Shown one piece after another: positions 10,227-18,725 of a stretch of DNA of 26,921 bases. Both the position numbers and the translations under genes were made by a program. Below the pieces are notes generated by a model that was given only the letters and a program-made list of their open reading frames with translations, was not told the origin of the DNA and made no database searches. The stretch is from Schoenoplectus triqueter. Its lineage: Eukaryota > Streptophyta > Magnoliopsida > Poales > Cyperaceae. The stretch covers positions 1-26,921 of the forward strand of contig CAXKVV010002056.1 in the NCBI GenBank assembly GCA_964058805.1. The letters are read 5' to 3'. Numbering within the stretch: position 1 is the first letter of the stretch; every line of letters begins with the position of its first letter.

Positions 10227-10611
10227 GAGTGGATATACCATGAGCTTAAGCTCACTGAAGCATTCCGTGAGCTTAACTCAAAAAACATATTAAATCATCT
10301 CGAAATTTTAATTTATCATTCTCATTAAATTATTTATATAAAAATCTTATGGGATGCAAAAATTTGAAGTGTTTTGAGTTTTTTAAGTCACCATTTTTAA
10401 TTTTTTAAAATGATGTTCTAGTATTGAATATATTATAATTATTTTTAGAGCTGATTTTCAAAAATTAAAAACCACAACTTAAAAAGCTCAAAACGCTCCA
10501 ATTTTTTGCATCCCATGAGATCTTCATATAAAGAATTTAATGAGAGTGATAAATTAAAATTTCAAAATGATTTGATATGTTTTTTGAGTTAAGCTCACGG
10601 TATCTCTACTA
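10227..10611. mobile_element. Foldback element E, full length
   Basis: Starts GAGTGGATATACCATGAGCT and ends GAGTTAAGCTCACGGTATCT then CTACTATA, in inverse orientation. Arms match those of C and D closely, including GGGATGCAAAAATTTGAAGT and GCTCCAATTTTTTGCATCCC. Flanked on both sides by short TA tracts, so the target is TA-rich. Confidence 0.75.
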
Positions 10612-10628
10612 TATATATATATATATAC

Positions 10629-11015
10629 AGAGTAAAGATACTGTGAGCTTAAGCTCACGGAGGTCTTTCGTGATCTTAACTCAAAAAGTATATCAAATCA
10701 TCTCCAAATTTTGATTTTTTACTCTCATTAAATTTTTTATATTGAAATTTTTTGGGGTACAAAATTTGAGAATGTTTTGAATTTTCTAAATCGCTCTTTT
10801 TAATTTTTGAAAATAATGTACAAATATTGAATATTTTATTATTATTTTTTGAGCCGATTTTTAAAAATAAAAAAGAATGACTTAGAAAACTTGAAATTTT
10901 CTAAATTTTTGTACCCCATAAGATTTCAATATGAAGAATTTAATGAGAGTGAAAAATTCAAATTTGGAGATGATTTGATATAATTTTTGAGTTAAAGTCA
11001 CAGTATATCCACTCT
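10629..11015. mobile_element. Foldback element F, full length, diverged subgroup
   Basis: Starts AGAGTAAAGATACTGTGAGC with a near-perfect GAGCTTAAGCTC palindrome and ends AAAGTCACAGTATATCCACT. The arms have GGGGTACAAAATTTGAGAAT and the complement TCTAAATTTTTGTACCCCAT, so this copy belongs to a subgroup with GGGGTAC where C-E have GGGATGC. Element G shares this variant. Confidence 0.72.
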
Positions 11016-11017
11016 AT

Positions 11018-11027
11018 ACACACACAA

Positions 11028-11072
<45 letters not shown>
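11018..11072. repeat. (CA)n(TA)n microsatellite
   Basis: ACACACAAACACACAC-type run followed by TA dinucleotides, between two foldback elements. Confidence 0.95.
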
Positions 11073-11073
<1 letters not shown>

Positions 11074-11417
11074 GAGTGAGGCTATGGTATATTGTAATGC
11101 ACGGATGTATCCGTGCATTAACACAAAATTTTAAATTTTACGTAAAATATGACCAATCCGTACCATTCAATATAATTTTCATATCAAACTCTATTAGCTA
11201 GTCATATTTTATATTTTTTGAAAATTTTTATTATTTTTTTGCATGAGGAGAAAATCGTTATATTGGACGATCCAAAATTTTTAAATAAAATTTGACTAGC
11301 TAGTAGAGTTTGATATGAAGATTATATTGAACGGTTCAGATCAATAATATTTTACGTAAAAATTAAAATTTTGAGCTAATGCATGGATACGTCCGTGCAT
11401 TATAATGCACTATAGCC

Positions 11418-11424
<7 letters not shown>
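11071..11424. mobile_element. Foldback element with GAGTGAGGCTATGG ends, full length
   Basis: Left end GAGTGAGGCTATGGTATATT, then a short palindrome GCACGGATGTATCCGTGC. The right end contains GCATGGATACGTCCGTGCAT and finishes ATAATGCACTATAGCCTCAC, the inverse of the left end. Arms share CATATCAAACTCTATTAGCT on the left and AGCTAGTAGAGTTTGATATG on the right. TA tracts flank both sides. Non-coding. Confidence 0.8.

Positions 11425-11482
<58 letters not shown>
11421..11482. repeat. (TA)n(GA)n microsatellite
   Basis: About 38 bp of TA then about 22 bp of GA, joining two foldback elements. Confidence 0.95.
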
Positions 11483-11861
11483 TAAATCTATGGTGAGCTT
11501 AAACTCACGAAAGACCTCCGTGAGCTTAGCTCAAAAAATATATCAAATGATCTCTAAATTTTAATTTTTCACTCTCATTAAATTTTTCATATTGAATTCT
11601 TATGGGGTACAAAAATTTGGGATATTTTGAGTTTTCTAAGTCACTCTTTTCAATTTTTGAAAATCAACTCCAAAAATAATAATAAAATATTCAATGTTTG
11701 TATATATTTTCAAAAATTAAAAAGAGTAACTTAAAAAACTCAAAATATACCAAATTTTTGTACTCCATAAGATTTCAATATGAAGAATTTAATGAGATTG
11801 AAAAATCAAAATTTGGAGATCATTTGATATATTTTTTGAGCTAACCTACCGTAAATTTACT
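11480..11861. mobile_element. Foldback element G, full length, subgroup of F
   Basis: Starts GAGTAAATCTATGGTGAGCT and ends GAGCTAACCTACCGTAAATT then TACTATA. Arms carry TATGGGGTACAAAAATTTGG and the complement CCAAATTTTTGTACTCCATA. The centre has TCAACTCCAAAAATAATAAT. It has the GGGGTAC variant of element F. Flanked by TA tracts. Confidence 0.75.
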
Positions 11862-11877
11862 ATATATATATATATAT

Positions 11878-12249
11878 AGGGGTGATGATCACTTGACAAT
11901 GAATTATTTTATCAATTTTGATGATGCATTTTCAAATAAATACGATAAAGATCTTAAAAATAAAAAATCTTATGAATATGTTCTTCTACTTATAGATTGA
12001 TGGTTATTCAAATTTCACGCAATTTCATTATCATGTGATACTCTATCAAGGACCATCAAAATTTTATATAATTTGCAATGATTATAATTTAACGGTCTTT
12101 GATGGATTATCAAACGATGATAAAATTGCATGAATTTGAATCGCCATTAATCTATAAATACAAGAATATATCATAAGATTTTTTTATATTTATTTGAAAA
12201 TCCATTATCATGATTGCCAAGATAACCATTGTCAAGCGATTCCTTTTCT
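11878..12249. mobile_element. Foldback MITE, CTTGACAATG ends (same family as intron copy)
   Basis: Left end GGGGTGATGATCACTTGACA; right end read inward AAAGGAATCGCTTGACAATG. Both run on into TTTTCAAATAAATA. The inner arms share ATGTTCTTCTACTTATAGAT and its complement near 12150. It sits between TA tracts. The copy in the TRM intron at 3228-3545 shows the same inner arms. Confidence 0.8.
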
Positions 12250-12256
12250 ATATATA

Positions 12257-12720
12257 GAGTGAGGCTATGATGATTTGCGGAGCATAAAATCTTTAGTGAT
12301 TCACGTCTGTATCATGAATATAAAAATTCAAACGTTTGATTTAAACCGTTGAACAAGATTTCCATATTAAAATATCTTTGGAGGTCAAATTATATATATA
12401 TATTTTAAAATTTTTGCTATATTTTAGATGGGTGCAAAGTTTGCGGATCTAATAATTTTTACACCATCTAATACTAGTGTTTTTTCATTCATGTAAAAAG
12501 TAGCAATTTTTTTTAAAAAATATATAAAATTTGACCTCTAAAGATATGTCAATATGAATATCATGTTCAACTGTTTGAACTTTTAAATTTGCATATAGAC
12601 GCAAGATATTCATACAAAAATCATTTTGTACGGTTAGATCGATCATTTAAACTTTGATAATGAAGAATCGATCTATAATACAGGGGCGATCCATGCTATG
12701 CATAATATCATATCCTAACA
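12257..12720. mobile_element. Foldback element with GAGTGAGGCTATG end, interior unrelated
   Basis: Left end GAGTGAGGCTATGATGATTT. Arms pair AATATCTTTGGAGGTCAAAT on the left with ATTTGACCTCTAAAGATATG on the right, and GATTTAAACCGTTGAACAAG with its diverged partner GTTCAACTGTTTGAAC. The right end (GGGGCGATCCATGCTATGCA) is weak against the left. It lies between TA tracts. Non-coding. Confidence 0.65.
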
Positions 12721-12721
12721 T

Positions 12722-12749
<28 letters not shown>
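12722..12749. repeat. (TA)n microsatellite
   Basis: About 28 bp of TA dinucleotides between two foldback elements. Confidence 0.95.
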
Positions 12750-12752
<3 letters not shown>

Positions 12753-13159
12753 CTAGGCTATGGTGCTTTGTAAAGTACAAGAGCGTTGAGTGCTTTGCAC
12801 TCTATTATTAATTTTAAGTCAGAAATGATTGATCCAAACCGCTCAATCTAATGTTCATATCAAAATTTATTAGTAAACCAAAATATATTTTTTTTTGGAA
12901 TTCATTTGCTATTTTTTAGGATAGGGGGGAAATCATCATTTTTGGATGAACTAGAATTTTCAGATTAAGTCATTTTCTCCTCATCAGAAAAAATAGCAAA
13001 CAAATTCTAAAAAATACAAAATTTGGTTTATTAATAGATTTTGATATGAAGATTAGATTGAATGGTTCAGATCGATTATTTCTGACGTGAAATTAAAAAT
13101 AGAGCATAAATCACACAACGTCTCTGTACTTCACAAAGTACCATAGAGCACCCAAGCCT

Positions 13160-13161
<2 letters not shown>
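12750..13161. mobile_element. Foldback element with TAGGCTATGGTGC ends
   Basis: Left end GAACTAGGCTATGGTGCTTT then GTAAAGTAC. The right end has CACAAAGTACCATAGAGCAC then CCAAGCCTA. The arms pair GTTCATATCAAAATTTATTA with TTAATAGATTTTGATATGAA, and GGAATTCATTTGCTATTTTT with AAAAATAGCAAACAAATTCT. Flanked by (TA)n on the left and (CT)n(TA)n on the right. Confidence 0.75.

Positions 13162-13204
<43 letters not shown>
13160..13204. repeat. (CT)n(TA)n microsatellite
   Basis: About 22 bp of CT then about 20 bp of TA, between two foldback elements. Confidence 0.95.
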
Positions 13205-13218
13205 CATACGTACATACA

Positions 13219-13603
13219 TTAGCGTGCTCCTAAAAGTACGGAGTCCCTCTATGATCCTAGCTCAAAAAGTATATGAAATCATTTTTAATTTTAATTTATC
13301 ACTTGCATTAAATTCTTCATATGAAAATTTTATGGGATATAAAAATTTGGGTGTTTCAAATTTTCTAAATAACTCATTTTAATTTTTGAAAATTAGGTGT
13401 AAAAAAAATTTAATATATTATTTTCAAAAATTAAAAATAGCGACTTAGAAAGCTCAAAACATTCAAAAATTTTGTACCGTACAAGATTTTAACATGGAGA
13501 ATTAAATTAGAGTGATAAATCTAAATTTAAAAATGATTTGATATATATATTTTGAGATAGAATCATGAAGAAGCTCCATACTTCTAGGAGCATGTTAGTT
13601 TTA
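13219..13603. mobile_element. Foldback element H, A-G interior with different termini
   Basis: Terminal inverted repeats are TAGCGTGCTCCTAAAAGTAC and, from the right, CTAACATGCTCCTAGAAGTA. These ends differ from the CCGTGAGCTTAA ends of elements A-G. The interior is clearly the A-G family: AAGTATATGAAATCATTTTT, AATTTATCACTTGCATTAAA, TTTTATGGGATATAAAAATT and the inverted counterparts. This is a hybrid arrangement. Confidence 0.75.

Positions 13604-13643
<40 letters not shown>
13604..13643. repeat. (CT)n(TA)n microsatellite
   Basis: CT run then TA run directly at the right end of element H. Confidence 0.95.
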
Positions 13644-14348
13644 TTCAAATGCATTAGAGATTATTGTCATTCTTCAAATACTTGAATATGAGGGAAGGCT
13701 CTTTTTTTTTTTAATCTTTCAGACACTTTCTCCGGGATAAAACATGTACATTTGAGGAATAAACCATATATGACTTTTATTGTAAAGAAATAATTTATAT
13801 TAGATGAAATTTCTTGCTGATAAGTAACCCTCTTTTTATTTATTTTAAAGGCAAACACCACACTATGCGTGTAATCATCAATCATTTCAGACTTGATGTC
13901 GATTTTAACTACTGGAGCAGGCAAGAAGAAATTCATTTTTCTAAGATCTAATAATTTCTTTTGGTTCTTTCAAAAGATATCATTTCAAACATATGTAGAG
14001 CGTATGCTTCTTTTAAAAATTTGTAAGACGGAGGTGCTAATCATTACTGTCTCTATAATCTCTACGCTTGCTTAAAATCTACAGGCTTGATAATTAGATT
14101 ACCAGTTCAACTCCCAACTAATCGTTCTTTTATATATAATCTTTTTGGTGTCATCATGAAGATTTATCTGCAATTATATGCATTTGTAACAAAGCTCCCC
14201 ACTAATATCTTTTTGTTAAATTAGTCAATTTTTACGAATAATATACTATTTATTCAACAAAAAATTGTTAAATTGACTCAATTTTATTTACATTTCTAAA
14301 AGCACTATTATCTTAATATGTATTATAAAACGACAAACTATTACCGGT
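13644..14348. other. AT-rich spacer, nothing recognised
   Basis: Contains an 89-codon minus-strand frame (13667-13936) and a 60-codon plus-strand frame (13893-14075). Neither shows a motif I recognise. The minus one has a faint DDYTHSVVFAFK string that could recall a copia integrase, but the flanking residues do not fit. I leave it unannotated. Confidence 0.4.
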
Positions 14349-15653
14349 CACTACAACATAAAAGACCTTAGATGATACCCATTTAACAATGATTATATAT
14401 CAAATCCATTGTTACAATGACTCGGTGGCATCGTTGTAATATTGAGAACTTCTTTAACAACGGTTTATAATAAAAAATATTGTTAAAATACACTCCAATA
14501 ACACCAAAAATCAGCAGAACCATTTAGCAGCGGTTCCTTGAAGGAACCGTTGTTAAACACAACATTTAACAACGGTTCTCTGCCTAGAGCCGTTGTTAAA
14601 TATTGTGTTTAGCAAGGAACCGTTGCTAAATGGTTCTGCTGCTTTTTTTGGTATGATATTTACTCTGACATTTATTTTTTTGCTCCCACCAATAACATTT
14701 GCTCCCACGGATTTCCCATCTCACGTTCATTAATCCCAATCTAATGTTCCAAAAATAAAAATTTAAAAATTGAAATCCCACGGCTTACCAACCCCTTTTC
14801 ATCTATTTTCATATATAAAAATAGAGATGAGAGAGAGAGACGGAAGAGAGAAGACAACCGGTAGAAATAAAAATCAAAATCCGACCATCTCAACTTCAAA
14901 CGGCCATAACTTTTGATACAAAACTCCGATTTAGGTGTTCTACGCAGTCACAAAAATTTAATGATGAGATCTACAGGGTTAACCGCTAACGCCATTACTG
15001 CCTTTTCAAGGTAAAAAAAAACCTCATCTTCAAGCTCAAAAACTCATTTGAAGTTTTTATTTTCATTCTTTTCTGTTTTTTTTTGCTGTTTTTTCTTAGC
15101 AATTGTATATGTTTTCATATTATTGATGAGCAAGATGTATGTATATATATTTTAAGTAAATATTTTTTTTATTTGATGAATAATTATATTTATTTTATAT
15201 TAATTATTGAATGAATAATATATAATAATATTTATTCTTATCTAATCAATATGACTCCATATTCATTGTTTACTGTTAATCAATACGATTCAATATCAAT
15301 TTGACTTACACCTTTTAAAGAAATTTAAATTTAAAAAACTTAAAAAAAATACCTTTAGCAACGGTTTTAACTAAAAACTAAAAAACGTTGCTAAAGGTAT
15401 TTTTTCAAAATTTTTATTTTTTTATTTTTAAGATACCTTTAACAACGGTTTTATTTAAAAACCATTATTAAATGAACATTTACTTTAAGAACGGTTTTTA
15501 AATAAAAAACGTTGTTAAACGTCTTCCTGACACATCCTTTAAAATGCTTTTTTAACAATGGTTTTTAATATTTTTTTCTAACACCCCTTTACTAATAGTT
15601 CCATAACCGTTGTTAAACTTAGACCAATATCAAATTATTTTTATTTGTAGATG
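14349..15653. mobile_element. Non-autonomous CACTA (En/Spm-type) element
   Basis: The left end is CACTACAACA (14349-14358), the diagnostic CACTA terminus. Sub-terminal repeats of TTAACAACGGTT / AACCGTTGTTAAA type occur many times in both orientations at 14380-14640 and 15350-15620, as expected for CACTA transposase-binding regions. The interior has GGCCATAACTTTTGATACAA then AACTCCGATTTAGG, a leader-like segment I associate with plant CACTA elements. The right end is less clear: TTTGTAGATG at 15644-15653 would be a damaged TTGTAGTG. No transposase frame remains, so this is a deletion derivative of about 1.3 kb. A 3-bp target duplication could not be confirmed. Confidence 0.75.
14512..14643. 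repeat. Long near-perfect inverted repeat inside the CACTA element
   Basis: CAGCAGAACCATTTAGCAGC then GGTTCCTT pairs with AAGGAACC then GTTGCTAAATGGTTCTGCTG. Inside it, TAACAACGGTTCT and AGAGCCGTTGTTA form the inner stem, and AAACACAAC/ATTGTGTTT extend the pairing. The whole would fold into one hairpin with about 55-60 bp of stem. Likely the transposon's sub-terminal region turned back on itself. Confidence 0.8.
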
Positions 15654-16079
15654 TATTTATTAAGATATGAGTTTGTTACCTTAGAAAGCTACAATAGTTG
15701 CCATTGGATAACCATTAGCTATTGGTTACTTCTCAACGCACGCTTATATGCATGCACGTATCAAAGATCAGAGTGCACATTACTTGGCCTCCAAAACGCG
15801 CTTAAAAGTTAGCATTCATGCAACAGAGTAAATATTTCAGTCGCATCACATTAGCAAAATAAATTTTAAAATAATTTGATATGAATATATTACGATAAAT
15901 CTAAAGGGGCGTTGTAAGTGGTAACTGTTCTGTCCCGTCTAAAAATCTCGAAAAAATCCCTCAATTTTTTAATATGCATAATAAATATGAATATATTTTA
16001 TTTTCAATATGAATGCTTATGATAACATGATGTTCGAACACATCGATAGAACTAAAATTCTACATCCTACATCCTACTG
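15654..16079. other. AT-rich spacer, nothing recognised
   Basis: No gene, repeat boundary or RNA seen. Confidence 0.4.
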
Positions 16080-16935
16080 TGGACAAAAACTTACAAAAAA
16101 TAAAAAGTTGAAAGATAAAATAATTGGAGACATTTTGGATGAGAACACATACCAAAATATATGTTGATTAAGCATCCATGTTGTTCACATATATATATAT
16201 ATATTCACTTATTGAGGTGTTTATATCTAATTATTGGGATGTCCATATTTGATCGTGAAATATAAAAAAAATAAAAAAATAAAAAATTGGGAGAGAAAAC
16301 AGTTGGGAGACAAATTTGAAAATAGAGAACATACCGAAACATAAATCAAAGCAAACATATTTTTGAAACTTATATATATGAGTATTCACATTAACTTATA
16401 AAGATGTTTATATCTAGTTACTGGAATGTATATATATGATTGTGAAATACAAAAAAACTTTTCAAAAATAAAAATATCGTTGAATATGAAAAGTTAAAAG
16501 AGAAAACAGTTGGAAGATAAATTTGAGAGATAGAGCACATAACAAAGTATAAGTCGAACAATATGTGTTGTTCATACTTATATATTTGAATATTTATATT
16601 CACTTATAGAGATGTTTATATTTAATTACTGGGTGTTCATATTTGATCGTGAAATACAAACACTTGCCCCTCAAAATAGAAATATTATTGAAAATGAAAA
16701 GTTGAATGAGAAAACAATTGAGAGACAAATCTGAGAGATAGAGGCACTAACAAAGCATAAGCTGAAGGCCGAAGCACACATGATATTCAATTATATACGT
16801 ATTCATATTTAATTGCTGGCAAATCTAGTCGTGAAATACAAAAACTTATTAAAAATATAAATATTATTAAAAATAAAAAGTTAAGAGAAAAACAGTCGGA
16901 GGACAGATTTGAAAATAGAATCTACGAGATAATTT
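16080..16935. repeat. Diverged tandem repeat, period about 190 bp, about 4-5 copies
   Basis: Recurring landmarks are GATCGTGAAATA at 16251, 16438 (GATTGTG), 16645 and 16826 (TAGTCGTG), spaced 187, 207 and 181 bp. GAGAAAACAGTTGGGAGACA or variants occur at about 16105, 16288, 16493, 16702 and 16882. Each copy also has TTCACTTATAGAGATGTTTA TATCTAATTACTGG. The copies are diverged by many substitutions and small indels, so the array is old. The 61-codon minus-strand frame inside is not a gene. Confidence 0.75.
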
Positions 16936-17980
16936 TTTTCTCAATTCTAATTTTTTTTTCATAAGACAATATAAAAACACACAAGGTGTGACTGTGCGAG
17001 ACATACAGTAGCTGGTAGCTACGCTGCTGAAAATCATATGCGAGGGATTTGTTTCGGGAAAGTTGTCTTAAACAAAGGATTCAGCACAAGGCCTTGAAAA
17101 AATTATGACACATTAGAGGCCCACGTCCTGTATTTTAGATATTGGAGCTCTTTTCCTTTTCGGCCCAACAAATTAAGTCAAAACTCGTTTTGTAGCCCCT
17201 GCAGAAGGGATGAAGCGAGAGCAACATTTTCTTTTGCAATAAATAAACAAGGAGAAAGCAAGTAGGTCTCAATGCATGGAAAAACAATCTGGAAAAGAAG
17301 CCTCAAGCACATAAATACTATTGGAGCTGCAAACAATAAAAAAGATAAGTGCATGTAATTTTTTTAAAAATGTTAATCCTAAGAACAAGAATGTAGAAGC
17401 GCGATATATATAATTGGTTCCTAGTGGATTCCTCCTGGTAACGCATTTTAGGCCTTAAGGGATGTGAATCTGAGATTTAAGTGCATGCCCTTTGACTGAC
17501 AATACCAAATTCTTTTTAGCAATTTTATATGTGAAGTAGATTATTTCATGTTTTTCTCAGATTTTACTGGTACAGAATTGTTTTTTAAAAGAAATAAAAT
17601 TGGTTCAACTCATATTACCACACAATTTAAATTTGCCGAAAATTTTCATCAGAAAGAATAATTAGCACTGAAGGTCCTTTCTCTGGATGGATAGGGTAAA
17701 ATCTTCAACTTTTTATTTTCAAAATATATTCTGAGTACACTAAAAAATATTATCTTAGTCAAAAAATAAAATAATAGTCATAAAGTTCAGAAAATAGCCT
17801 GTTTATTTTTTTAGTTTTGACTTAGTTTGAAGACACAATGACAACTGACAAAATTGAATGTAAATTGTATCACCATTTTTCTGTGTAATATTGTGATGAA
17901 CAGATGGTTCCATACTTGGATAGACTATCTCTATGATTTGTGGATATGATTGCTGATATCTGTGTCAGATTTTTGAGGTG
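16936..17980. other. AT-rich spacer, nothing recognised
   Basis: Unique-looking sequence without long frames. Short GC-richer stretches (16980-17110, 17160-17300) show no recognisable motif. Confidence 0.4.
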
Positions 17981-18110
17981 TTTTTTTTTTAACAAAGTTC
18001 ATAGGCACCACGCACACAACACAATCCATCTCATACCCCCTCAGATTCGGGGTTCGATCCCCTGCCCTCTCTCAAGAAGCGAATGCCACTACCAGCTAAA
18101 TAGTGATGGT
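17981..18110 (-). mobile_element. Probable tRNA-derived SINE, minus strand
   Basis: Read on the minus strand, the order is that of a SINE. A box A-like TTAGCTGGTAGTGG (about 18085-18098) comes first. A box B-like GGGGATCGAACCCC (about 18050-18064) follows about 20 bp further on. Then comes an unrelated body (GTATGAGATGGATTGTGTTG), ending in TTTGTTAAAAAAAAAA at 17981-17994. The box A to box B distance is near that of a tRNA gene, but there is no cloverleaf, so it is not a functional tRNA. I could not find a convincing target duplication. Confidence 0.45.
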
Positions 18111-18545
18111 GAGTGTGTTAAACTATCTCTGTATTTTTTTAGTAAATTTTAATGAGCGTTGAGAGGAGTCCATCTTATATTACGTTATAACATTTTCACT
18201 CCAGGATACCCACGGGATACAAAAATTAAATATCGGACATAACTGTTAACACCGGATATATATTTATTAAACGGAACATCATAATTGTTAAAAAAAAATA
18301 TACATAATTGTTAAAAAGGACACATAATTTTTTATCAACTCTAAAAATTATTGATATTTTTGAACTCATGTGGAGTGTAAAAGTTAAAACTGTCTAAATT
18401 TTTAACCCTATATGCAACGTAAAAGTCTGCTGGCATAATTATTAATGATAATTATATATTTATTAAAGGGAACACATAATTGTTAAATATAAAAGTTATC
18501 ATATATATTAAGTTAAATTTATATTTATTCAAAGATTAAATATAA
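18111..18545. other. AT-rich spacer, nothing recognised
   Basis: Contains repeated words such as ACATAATTGTTAAA and ATATTTATTAAA at about 18260-18480, suggesting small local duplications. No genes. Confidence 0.4.
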
Positions 18546-18725
18546 TGAGTTGGACTATGATGCATAACACGGATTATCTCTGTGTTATGTATCGATTGTT
18601 CATTTTTAAAATCAAAATGCTCAATCTGAACCGTTCAAAAATAATTTTAAATAAATATCTAGTTATAAACTGAATTTTATATTATTTAGAATTTTTAAAT
18701 TTTTTTAGATAGTTAGAAAATCATT
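18546..18725. mobile_element. Left half of a foldback element, cut off by the 58-bp array
   Basis: Starts GAGTTGGACTATGATGCATA, like the GAGTGAGGCTATGGTG ends of the cluster at 9-13 kb, then an ACACGGATTATCTCTGTGTT palindrome in the position where the 11071 element has GCACGGATGTATCCGTGC. It continues with CTCAATCTGAACCGTTCAAA as in that family, then stops where the satellite-like array begins. No right half is found after the array. Confidence 0.6.

Noticed and set aside
13667..13936. Copia integrase fragment
   Set aside because: Only a DDYTHSVVFAF string recalls it; the flanking residues do not follow the family.
18050..18064. Functional tRNA gene from the GGTTCGATCCC box
   Set aside because: No acceptor stem or anticodon arm can be formed; a poly(A)-tailed SINE fits better.
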